Shown here: piece by piece, positions 16,495 through 23,892 of the stretch
Position numbering within the stretch: position 1 is the first letter of the stretch
Layout: each line of letters begins with the position of its first letter
From: Flavobacteriaceae bacterium UBA6231
GTDB taxonomy: Bacteria > Bacteroidota > Bacteroidia > Flavobacteriales > Flavobacteriaceae
DNA: 25,432 nt
Assembly (NCBI GenBank): GCA_002441545.1
Contig: DJWL01000028.1
Coordinates: forward strand, 1 to 25,432
Direction of reading: 5' to 3'
Program-made: the position numbers and the translations under genes
Notes under the pieces: model-generated
What the model saw: only the letters and a program-made list of their open reading frames with translations
Told to the model about the DNA's origin: nothing
Database searches by the model: none

Positions 16495-17469
16495 TTAGTT
16501 TTTCATAGGTTTACGCTTAATCATTCCGCCTTTTAAGTCCTTAACGGTTCCCATAACTACAAAAGCATTTTTGTCAATTTTGTCAATTTCTGTCTGTAAT
16601 TTGGCAAGTTCCAACCTAGTTACAATGGTGTAAATAATATCCTTATCATAGCTTTTGCCTTGTGTTCCATATCCACCTTTTCCTGCATATATGGTACAAG
16701 CTCTTCTTAATTTTTCAATAAGCATGATTCTTATGGTTTCATGATGATTTGATATAATTGTTACACCTACATATTCTTCAACACCATCAACAACAAAATC
16801 AACCGTTTTAGCTGCAGCTAAATAGGTTAAAATGGCATACAAAGCAGTTTCAACAGAAAGAATATAAGCACCAAATGAGAAAATTATGATATTGATTATA
16901 AGTAAAACATCCCCAATGGTTAATGATAGTTTTCTGCTTAAAAAAATAGCTAAAACTTCTGTCCCATCAATGACACTGCCACCACGCATAGACATTCCAA
17001 TTCCTAAACCTAAAAAGAAACCTCCAAAAACAGCAATAAGTAATTTATCTTCAGTAATTATAGGATAATCAACATAATGTACTACAATTGCTAATAATGA
17101 AATAGCCAAAATACTTCTGATAGCAAACTTTAAATTAAAGGTTTTTGACGCAAGAAATATAAACGGGATGTTAACTAAAATCAACAAATAACTTAAATCT
17201 ATTTTAGTAATATTTTCTAATAATAAAGAAATACCAGTTGCACCACCATCAATAAACTGGTTTGGAAGCAAAAATCCTTTTAAGCCAAATCCTGCCGAAA
17301 AAACTCCAATGATTATAAAAACAGAATCTTTAATTGTATGAGATAACTCTACCTGTAAGTTTCTTACTAAAGGAGCAATCTGTTTGTTGGTTGCAGCACT
17401 TTGGCCCTGCTTTTTTTTTATTTTTTTGCGGGCAACGTCTATTAATATTTTTGAAATGAACGGATTCAT
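16495..17469 (-). CDS. YitT family membrane protein (DUF161/DUF2179)
   Basis: A 324-residue inner-membrane protein. About 45 hydrophilic residues are followed by five to six membrane helices with the two family hallmarks NQFIDGGATGISLL and RGGSVIDGTEVLAIFL. A cytoplasmic DUF2179 domain follows at about 235-315 (GVTIISNHHETIRIMLIEKL, GKGGYGTQGKSYDKDIIYTI). The transported substrate of the family is not established. The basic N-terminal extension (ARKKIKKKQGQ) is longer than in many members. It sits 10 bases after the lipoprotein gene in the same transcription run. Confidence 0.9.
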   Translation of the reverse strand: MNPFISKILIDVARKKIKKKQGQSAATNKQIAPLVRNLQVELSHTIKDSVFIIIGVFSAGFGLKGFLLPNQFIDGGATGISLLLENITKIDLSYLLILVNIPFIFLASKTFNLKFAIRSILAISLLAIVVHYVDYPIITEDKLLIAVFGGFFLGLGIGMSMRGGSVIDGTEVLAIFLSRKLSLTIGDVLLIINIIIFSFGAYILSVETALYAILTYLAAAKTVDFVVDGVEEYVGVTIISNHHETIRIMLIEKLRRACTIYAGKGGYGTQGKSYDKDIIYTIVTRLELAKLQTEIDKIDKNAFVVMGTVKDLKGGMIKRKPMKN

Positions 17470-17479
17470 AATTTAAAGA

Positions 17480-18043
17480 TTAATCTGTTTTATTCCAATT
17501 CAAGAAAAAGAACTTGATTTTTGCATTATCAGGAATATGGACTGCTTCCATTTTTAAACTCATGTCAAATCTCATGTTTGCAGGCAACTCTTTTTTGTCA
17601 ATAGTAAAAGAAGCATTAATTTCATTTACAGTTACAACTATGTTATTTATTAAGTTATCAATTCTTGTTATTTTGTAATTGTTTGCAATATCCTTAAACG
17701 TACTTTCAGTAGAAAGTTTTTTGTTGGTTTTATATCTTGGGTCAAAAATTCGTACACTTTGAATGTATGAAGTTGAATCTGATATTTTACGAGGACTGAT
17801 GCTTAATAGTTTTTTTCCACCTTTTTCAAAAACTTCTATGTCGTTAATATTTCTGGTAAACTCAGTATCATTAAAGCTTTTAACTATTGAGTCTTTAGAA
17901 AAAATAGCTTCAAGATCCTTCACTTGTGTAGAATCTGTTAATAAGCCAATATGTTGTTTCCCAATTTGAAAAGGGTCTTGTTCTTTGTTGCAACTTGCAA
18001 ATAGTAATGACAAGATGGTGAAATATAAAAATGATTTATTCAT
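17480..18043 (-). CDS. Lipoprotein of unknown function
   Basis: A 187-residue protein starting with a lipoprotein signal (MNKSFLYFTILSLLFASC; lipobox FASC, acylated C18). The mature part alternates short strands and polar loops, with IGLLTDSTQVKDLEAIF near the start and a beta-rich C-terminal half (IVVTVNEINASFTIDKKELP). I do not recognise a named domain. It is probably attached to the periplasmic face of a membrane. It lies between the HerA-like ATPase gene (38 bases upstream) and the YitT gene (10 bases downstream). Confidence 0.75.
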   Translation of the reverse strand: MNKSFLYFTILSLLFASCNKEQDPFQIGKQHIGLLTDSTQVKDLEAIFSKDSIVKSFNDTEFTRNINDIEVFEKGGKKLLSISPRKISDSTSYIQSVRIFDPRYKTNKKLSTESTFKDIANNYKITRIDNLINNIVVTVNEINASFTIDKKELPANMRFDMSLKMEAVHIPDNAKIKFFFLNWNKTD

Positions 18044-18081
18044 ATAAAATTAAAAGTGTTTAAATGTTAAAAATGAGTTGC

Positions 18082-19629
18082 TTACTTTTTCATTACTTTG
18101 GTTAAAATACCAAAAACACTTCTAATAAAAGTAGCGCTTGTAAGTACTTTAACAACTGGATTCATGGCAGTACTTCGCCGTCTTGAACTTGATGTTGTAT
18201 TTCTTTCTTTTGATTCTGCTTTTTTAAGGGCTTCGTTCTCTAGTCTGGCTTTTTCTTTAGCTTCTTCAGCTTCAGCACGGTCTATTTTTTCATTCAGCAT
18301 TTCATAGGCACTTTCTCTATCAATGGTTTGGTTATATTTTTTAACCAGCTTTGATTTAGTAAATAGGGTGTTTAATTCCGAATCAGTTAAAATATCCATT
18401 CTGCTCATTGGAGCTCGCATCATAGTTGCAGCAAGAGGTGTTGGTCTTCCTTTTTCATCAAGAGCAGAAACCAAGGCTTCTCCTGTGCCTAACGAGGTTA
18501 AAACTTGAGCAGTATCATAATATTCTGAATCTGGATAGTTTTGCGCTGTAAGTTTAATAGCTTTTCTGTCGTTTGCGGTAAATGCTCTCAATGCATGTTG
18601 TATTTTCAAACCTAGCTGACTTAATACTGCTTCAGGAACATCGGTTGGATTTTGAGTAACAAAATATAATCCTACACCTTTACTTCTAATCAGTTTTACG
18701 ATGCTTTCAATTTGATTGAGTAATGCTTTTGATGCTTCGTTAAATATTAAATGTGCTTCATCAATAAATATAATCAACTCAGGGCGATCACTATCTCCTT
18801 GTTCTGGAAAGGTCGAATAAATTTCGGCTAATAAACTCAACATAAAAGTTGAAAATAGTTTTGGTCTATCTTGAATATCTGTTAATCTAATAATATTTAT
18901 ATAACCTCTTCCGTCTTCATCAATTCGTAATAAATCATTGACTTCAAAGGAGGTTTCTCCAAAGAATAAATCGGCACCTTGTTGTTCTAATTCTACAACT
19001 TTACGCAATATAGAACCTGTTGATGCTGTAGAAATATGCCCGTAAGCTTCTCCAAACTCTTCTTTACCTTCTTGAGTAGTATATTGTAATATTTTTTTGA
19101 AATCTTTTAAATCAAGAAGCGGCATTTTATTGTCATCACAATATTTAAAAATAACAGCAACAACACCGGATTGAGCTTCAGATAAATCAAGAATTCTTGA
19201 TAATAAAACTGGGCCAAATTCGCTAACCGTAGCACGTAACCTAACTCCATTTTGTTCTGATAAAGTTAAAACTTCAACGGGGAATTTTTTTGATTCAAAT
19301 GGAATTCCAATTTTTGCATGGCGTTCATCTATTTTAGGATGACCTGGACTTGGTTGAGCCAAACCACTTAAATCTCCTTTAATATCCATAAGCAATACGG
19401 GAATACCTTTATCGCTTAAATTTTCAGCAAGAACTTGAAGCGATTTTGTTTTACCCGTTCCTGTTGCTCCAGCAATTAGCCCATGTCTGTTTAAAGTTTT
19501 TAATGGAATTTTTACTAGCGCATTTGTAATTGTTTCTCCATCTAACATGGCGGCACCAACTGGGATAAAGTCTCCTTTGCAAATATTGCCTTCGGTTATA
19601 TAATTAAAAAAAATTTCCTTAGTATCCAT
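18082..19629 (-). CDS. HerA-like / DUF853 (YjgR) P-loop ATPase
   Basis: A 515-residue FtsK/HerA-superfamily ATPase. Walker A is GATGTGKTKSLQ (about 54-64), Walker B LIIFIDEAHLIF, and an arginine-finger-like region YFVTQNPTDVPEAVLSQLG is typical of DUF853/YjgR. A basic, charged C-terminal segment (KAESKERNTTSSSRRRS) is followed by a hydrophobic/basic end. Unlike HerA-NurA loci or HerA-type defence systems, no nuclease or Sir2 partner is adjacent, so a role in DNA repair or translocation is only a family-level guess. The start at 19629 (MDTKEIFF) is chosen over an ATG at 19662, because a TAAATTTG promoter element sits between them. It is the first gene of the seven-gene run. Confidence 0.9.
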   Translation of the reverse strand: MDTKEIFFNYITEGNICKGDFIPVGAAMLDGETITNALVKIPLKTLNRHGLIAGATGTGKTKSLQVLAENLSDKGIPVLLMDIKGDLSGLAQPSPGHPKIDERHAKIGIPFESKKFPVEVLTLSEQNGVRLRATVSEFGPVLLSRILDLSEAQSGVVAVIFKYCDDNKMPLLDLKDFKKILQYTTQEGKEEFGEAYGHISTASTGSILRKVVELEQQGADLFFGETSFEVNDLLRIDEDGRGYINIIRLTDIQDRPKLFSTFMLSLLAEIYSTFPEQGDSDRPELIIFIDEAHLIFNEASKALLNQIESIVKLIRSKGVGLYFVTQNPTDVPEAVLSQLGLKIQHALRAFTANDRKAIKLTAQNYPDSEYYDTAQVLTSLGTGEALVSALDEKGRPTPLAATMMRAPMSRMDILTDSELNTLFTKSKLVKKYNQTIDRESAYEMLNEKIDRAEAEEAKEKARLENEALKKAESKERNTTSSSRRRSTAMNPVVKVLTSATFIRSVFGILTKVMKK

Positions 19630-19659
19630 TCTATATAATTTTGCATAAAAATAACTATT

Positions 19660-19667
19660 CAAATTTA
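19660..19667 (-). promoter_or_regulatory. Promoter -7 element for the HerA-like ATPase operon
   Basis: On the minus strand TAAATTTG matches TAnnTTTG and ends 30 bases before the ATG at 19629. It would drive the seven-gene run. No clear -33 element. Confidence 0.4.
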
Positions 19668-19718
19668 ATTCTTATAAACAAGATAAATAAAACTATCAAC
19701 ATTTAGTAAGCAAAATAG

Positions 19719-19726
19719 TATCTTTG
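19719..19726 (+). promoter_or_regulatory. Promoter -7 element for queE
   Basis: TATCTTTG matches TAnnTTTG and ends only seven bases before the queE ATG. Transcription would start at or next to the start codon. Confidence 0.5.
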
Positions 19727-19733
19727 CAAACTT

Positions 19734-20363
19734 ATGAATAAAGAGATTAAAGAATTAGTTGATAGTGGTGAAATGCTTCCATTAATGGAAGAGTTTTACA
19801 CTATTCAAGGTGAAGGCTTTCACAAAGGAACTGCTGCTTATTTTATTAGGGTTGGAGGTTGTGATGTAGGTTGCCATTGGTGTGATGTTAAAGAAAGTTG
19901 GAATGCAGATTTACATCCGCCAACTGATGTTTCTAAAATTGTTGCGAATGCAAAAAAACACAGTGATACTATTGTAATTACAGGAGGAGAACCTTTAACA
20001 TGGGATATGACACCTTTAACAACTAAGTTAAAGGCTAAAGGGATGAAAGTTCATATAGAAACATCGGGAGCTTATAAATTAACTGGTATTTGGGACTGGA
20101 TTTGTCTATCTCCTAAAAAGCTTAAATTACCTACTGAAGAGGTTTGTGAAAAGGCTGATGAACTTAAGGTTATAGTATATAATAAAGATGATTTTAGGTT
20201 TGCAGAAGAACAAGCACAAAGAGTAAATAAAAACTGTATTTTGTATTTACAACCAGAATGGAGTAAACGAGATAAAGTGATTCCTGAAATTGTAGACTAT
20301 GTGATGAAAAACCCCAAGTGGAAAGTATCATTACAAACGCATAAATATTTAAATATTCCGTAA
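19734..20363 (+). CDS. queE: 7-carboxy-7-deazaguanine synthase QueE
   Basis: A 209-residue radical SAM enzyme converting 6-carboxytetrahydropterin to 7-carboxy-7-deazaguanine in queuosine biosynthesis. The [4Fe-4S] cysteines are in CDVGCHWC (C43, C47, C50), the SAM-binding ITGGEP motif follows, and the N-terminus carries the family motif EEFYTIQGEGFHKGTAAYFI. The length and a C-terminal LQTHKYLNIP fit QueE. Other queuosine genes are not in the window. A -7 element ends seven bases before the start, and a terminator follows the stop. Confidence 0.96.
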   Translation: MNKEIKELVDSGEMLPLMEEFYTIQGEGFHKGTAAYFIRVGGCDVGCHWCDVKESWNADLHPPTDVSKIVANAKKHSDTIVITGGEPLTWDMTPLTTKLKAKGMKVHIETSGAYKLTGIWDWICLSPKKLKLPTEEVCEKADELKVIVYNKDDFRFAEEQAQRVNKNCILYLQPEWSKRDKVIPEIVDYVMKNPKWKVSLQTHKYLNIP

Positions 20364-20369
20364 TTAAAG

Positions 20370-20395
20370 AGCCTTGAAATTTTCGAGGCTTTTTT
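20370..20395 (+). terminator. Rho-independent terminator after queE
   Basis: Stem AGCCTTGAA / TTCGAGGCT (nine pairs, one G-T wobble) with a three-base loop, then T6. Begins six bases after the queE stop. Confidence 0.88.
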
Positions 20396-20416
20396 GTTTT
20401 ATTTTATTTTTTGAAT

Positions 20417-21688
20417 TTATTCTTTGATGAATTTCAAAGATTCTCTCATGTAATTGTTGTGAAAATTTACAAAGTAAGTACCTGAATTTAAATCGCCTAC
20501 AAAAAGCGAATATTCCTTTTCTGTATTTGAAGTTAATACAGATTCTCTTGATAATTGTTTAATAAACTGGCCATTAATATTATAAAGTTCAATAAGAATG
20601 TTGTCTGCCTTTTCAAAATGGATACTGAATTCTAAAATGGATTTAACCGGATTGTTTTTCATGGAAATTTTTAATGAAGAACCTTTTGGGTTAGAATTTG
20701 TATCTGCTGATAAAGTTTCAGTTGTAAATTTATAGACAGAAGTGCCAGAGGCATATGCTAATGAGTTGTTAATGAAGAAAATTCTATTTAAATTTCCTCC
20801 TATGTTAAGGTTTGTCCAGGTTTGCCCTCCATTTAAGGTTTCATAAAAACCTGTGGTATGTCCACCCATCCATCCACGGTTTTCATCTAAAAACCCAACA
20901 GCTTGAATATCGGTTTCAGGAGCATTAAAACTGTTCCAACTTATTCCTCCATCAATAGATTTTATAAGCTTCCCAAGATTAGGTGATATCGATTCGATCG
21001 AACCAAAAATCACATCATTGTTGGCTTCTAAAATCTGTAATTTCCAAACATATTCACCAACAATATTAGAATTAAATATTTCAGTCCAAGTGAGTCCTCC
21101 ATCTGTAGTTTTTAAAATAGTACCTCCATTATCATTTCTTCCAGAGACTAATCCAATATTTTCATCTAAAAAATAGATTTCAACCAAAGCATTTGCGTAA
21201 GCAGACATATCAATGTATTCCCAAGTAGTGCCACTATCTGTAGATTTTATAATGTAAGCAGGAGTAAAGTAAGCACCACAACCATAAACGGTTGAGCTAC
21301 CAATAGTGCAAAGTCCACAAATAGCAACAGGATATGGGGAAATATTGGTTACAGGATTCCAGGTTTCGCCACCGTCAATAGTTTTAAAAAATTTGTTGTT
21401 TAAGGTTCCTAAAAAACCAATATCACTATTTAAAAATTCAATATTTCTGAAATAATAATTACTTCCTAATGTAGATTCGTTTAATTGTTCAGTCCAAGTT
21501 ATTCCGCCATCAATAGTTTTGTAAACAGAAGCATAATACCCATTTGCGGCCCATCCAATGTTTTCATCTAAAAAATAGATATCATCATACCGTTGACCGT
21601 TAATGTTGCTTTTAATACTTGTAGTTTGCCAAGTTTGAGAAAAACTAGTGACAGTAAATATTAGAAGTAAAAATTTTAAATATTTCAT
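20417..21688 (-). CDS. Secreted BNR/YCF48-repeat protein with type IX sorting tail
   Basis: A 423-residue exported protein. A signal peptide (MKYLKFLLLIFTVTSFSQ) is followed by about six Asp-box/YCF48-like repeats (KTIDGGITW, KTIDGGETW, KSTDSGTTW, KTTDGGLTW, KSIDGGISW, ETLNGGQTW). These alternate with FLDENIGW-type strands, predicting a beta-propeller. The last 85 residues form a Por-type T9SS sorting domain (KISMKNNPVKSILEFSI, LYNINGQFIKQL, LNSGTYFVNF, ending SLKFIKE), so the protein is probably secreted or surface-anchored through the type IX system. No catalytic residues or ligand can be assigned. It is convergent with queE and divergent from asnB. Confidence 0.88.
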   Translation of the reverse strand: MKYLKFLLLIFTVTSFSQTWQTTSIKSNINGQRYDDIYFLDENIGWAANGYYASVYKTIDGGITWTEQLNESTLGSNYYFRNIEFLNSDIGFLGTLNNKFFKTIDGGETWNPVTNISPYPVAICGLCTIGSSTVYGCGAYFTPAYIIKSTDSGTTWEYIDMSAYANALVEIYFLDENIGLVSGRNDNGGTILKTTDGGLTWTEIFNSNIVGEYVWKLQILEANNDVIFGSIESISPNLGKLIKSIDGGISWNSFNAPETDIQAVGFLDENRGWMGGHTTGFYETLNGGQTWTNLNIGGNLNRIFFINNSLAYASGTSVYKFTTETLSADTNSNPKGSSLKISMKNNPVKSILEFSIHFEKADNILIELYNINGQFIKQLSRESVLTSNTEKEYSLFVGDLNSGTYFVNFHNNYMRESLKFIKE

Positions 21689-21851
21689 TTTGTAAATATA
21701 AATAAGAAAAATTACATTTTAATGTTACAGTTTGATATTTAAATTTAATTTTATGTGTGAATATATAAGCATTAATTAAATATACATGTATAAATATAAA
21801 TTTATTATACATATTTGCCTTCTCAATTAAAACAAAATAAATAAATAAGAT

Positions 21852-23525
21852 ATGTGTGGAATTGTATGCGCATTTGATTTAAAACAGAAGTCTGAAGATT
21901 TAAGACCACAGTTATTGGAAATGTCTAAAAAAATTCGTCATCGTGGTCCAGATTGGAGTGGAATTTACAGTGATGAAAAAGCCATATTGGCTCATGAGCG
22001 TTTAGCTATTGTAGATCCAGCTTCAGGAAAGCAACCTTTATTTAGTGACGATAGAAAACTGATATTGGCTGCAAATGGAGAAATTTATAACCATCGCGAA
22101 TTGCGTAAACAATTTGTTGGTAAATATAACTTTCAAACAGAAAGCGATTGTGAGGTAATATTAGCGTTATATAAAGAAAAAGGTGTTCATTTTGTTGATG
22201 AAATGAATGGAATTTTTGGATTTGCAATATATGATGTTGAAAAAGATGAGTATTTTATCGCTCGCGATCATATGGGAATTATTCCACTTTACATTGGATG
22301 GGATCAAAATGGAACATTTTATGTTGCTTCAGAATTAAAAGCATTGGAAGGGGTTTGCACAAAAATTCAATTATTTCCTCCAGGGCATTATATGTCAAGT
22401 AAAGATGGTGAATTTGTTAAATGGTATAACAGGGAATGGACAGAGTTTGATGCTGTAAAAGATAATGAAACAAGTATTCAAGCCATAAAAGAAGCTTTAG
22501 AAGCTGCTGTTCACAGACAATTAATGAGTGATGTGCCTTACGGAGTTTTGTTGTCTGGAGGATTAGATTCGTCTGTAACTTCAGCCATTGCAAAAAAATA
22601 TGCTGAAAAGAGAATAGAGTCTGACGATACGCAAGCTGCTTGGTGGCCACAATTACACTCTTTTTCTGTTGGTTTAGAAGGATCGCCAGATTTAGCTGCT
22701 GCTAGAAAAGTCGCTGATCATATTGGAACCGTTCACCATGAAATTAAGTTTACAATTCAAGAAGGATTAGACGCTATCAGAGATGTTATATACAATCTTG
22801 AAACTTATGATATAACCACAATTCGTGCTAGCACACCTATGTATTTAATGGCGCGAGTTATTAAATCTATGGGAATAAAAATGGTACTTTCTGGAGAAGG
22901 AGCTGATGAATTATTTGGAGGCTATTTATATTTCCATAAAGCACCAAACGCTAAAGAATTTCATGAAGAAACTGTTCGTAAATTAAGTAAGCTTCATATG
23001 TATGATTGTTTGAGAGCTAATAAAAGTTTAGCGGCTTGGGGAATTGAAGGACGCGTTCCTTTTTTAGACAAGGAGTTTATGGATGTAGCTATGAGAATCA
23101 ACCCTCAAGATAAAATGATTAACGGAGAACGTATGGAGAAATGGGTTGTTAGAAAAGCGTTTGAAGATATGATTCCAGCAAGTGTGGCTTGGAGACAAAA
23201 AGAACAGTTTAGTGATGGTGTTGGTTACAGCTGGATTGATACTTTAAAAGAAATGGTAGGTAAAGAAATTAGTGATGAGCAAATGAAAAATGCACATTTT
23301 AGATTCCCGATTCAAACGCCGCAAAACAAGGAAGAGTTTTATTATCGTTCTATTTTTGAAGAACATTTTCCAAGCGATGCAGCAGCATTAAGCGTGCCTC
23401 AAGAGCCAAGTGTTGCTTGTAGTACAAAAATTGCTTTAGAGTGGGATGAAGCTTTTAAAAACATGAACGATCCAAGTGGTAGAGCAGTTGCTAAGGTTCA
23501 TGATGATGCATATGTGAAAGCTTAA
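21852..23525 (+). CDS. asnB: Asparagine synthase (glutamine-hydrolysing) AsnB
   Basis: A 557-residue cytoplasmic enzyme making asparagine from aspartate, glutamine and ATP. The N-terminal class II glutaminase domain starts with the nucleophile C2 (MCGIVCAF) and includes RHRGPDWSG, HERLAIVDP and NGEIYNHRELR. The synthetase domain has the pyrophosphate loop SGGLDSS at 235-241 and LSGEGADELFGGY. The length and the WGIEGRVPFLD motif fit AsnB. It is monocistronic, with a terminator-like hairpin downstream. Confidence 0.97.
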   Translation: MCGIVCAFDLKQKSEDLRPQLLEMSKKIRHRGPDWSGIYSDEKAILAHERLAIVDPASGKQPLFSDDRKLILAANGEIYNHRELRKQFVGKYNFQTESDCEVILALYKEKGVHFVDEMNGIFGFAIYDVEKDEYFIARDHMGIIPLYIGWDQNGTFYVASELKALEGVCTKIQLFPPGHYMSSKDGEFVKWYNREWTEFDAVKDNETSIQAIKEALEAAVHRQLMSDVPYGVLLSGGLDSSVTSAIAKKYAEKRIESDDTQAAWWPQLHSFSVGLEGSPDLAAARKVADHIGTVHHEIKFTIQEGLDAIRDVIYNLETYDITTIRASTPMYLMARVIKSMGIKMVLSGEGADELFGGYLYFHKAPNAKEFHEETVRKLSKLHMYDCLRANKSLAAWGIEGRVPFLDKEFMDVAMRINPQDKMINGERMEKWVVRKAFEDMIPASVAWRQKEQFSDGVGYSWIDTLKEMVGKEISDEQMKNAHFRFPIQTPQNKEEFYYRSIFEEHFPSDAAALSVPQEPSVACSTKIALEWDEAFKNMNDPSGRAVAKVHDDAYVKA

Positions 23526-23545
23526 ATTTAAATACATTTTAGAAT

Positions 23546-23578
23546 AAAAAAGATCAATTTTTAATTGGTCTTTTTTAT
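23546..23578 (+). terminator. Rho-independent terminator after asnB
   Basis: A stem AAAAAAGATCAATT / AATTGGTCTTTTTT with a three-base T loop and one G-T wobble, followed by further T. About 20 bases after the asnB stop. Confidence 0.85.
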
Positions 23579-23808
23579 TTTTTTAAGTGTTTTATAAGAT
23601 CTATTTCAGAAAATCACCTATTTAATTTGTTTGAAATATCGCTTCTAAGGCATTTTTTAATTTTTCCTAATTTCAAAATTTAAAAACAACATCAAAACTT
23701 AATTTAAGGTGCTTTTTAGACGATTTAAGCAACTTTTAAGTAATTAACAAATGTTGATAATTATACAAATGAGTCGATAAAATGCTTTTTAAAAGGCTGA
23801 TTATTTCG

Positions 23809-23816
23809 TATATTTG
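23809..23816 (+). promoter_or_regulatory. Promoter -7 element for gyrB
   Basis: TATATTTG matches TAnnTTTG. Transcription would begin near 23822, leaving a leader of about 70 bases that contains the hairpin at 23831-23845. Confidence 0.5.
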
Positions 23817-23830
23817 TTCGTATTCAGAAG

Positions 23831-23852
23831 GATGCAAGAAGCATCTTTTTTT
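23831..23852 (+). promoter_or_regulatory. Hairpin with T-run in the gyrB leader
   Basis: GATGC-AAGAA-GCATC followed by seven T, just after the likely transcription start and 40 bases before gyrB. It has the shape of a weak intrinsic terminator; G-T pairs could lengthen the stem. An attenuation role is speculative. Confidence 0.35.
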
Positions 23853-23892
23853 ATGAAGTAAAAATTTTAAATAAACAATATTTAATCATAAT

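Larger units (their letters stand above)
23526..23892. other. Intergenic region between asnB and gyrB
   Basis: 367 AT-rich bases without a supported gene. It holds the asnB terminator at 23546-23578, a promoter -7 element at 23809-23816, and a short hairpin with a T-run at 23831-23852. Nothing else recognisable. Confidence 0.7.

Noticed and set aside
18082..19629. HerA-like ATPase considered as part of a HerA-nuclease or HerA-Sir2 defence system
   Set aside because: The sequence fits the housekeeping DUF853/YjgR group, and no nuclease, Sir2 or other effector gene is next to it.
23248..23253. Third GGTAGG occurrence, inside asnB
   Set aside because: It lies within coding sequence with no TGTTnTATA block at the required spacing, so it is not counted as an ECF promoter.
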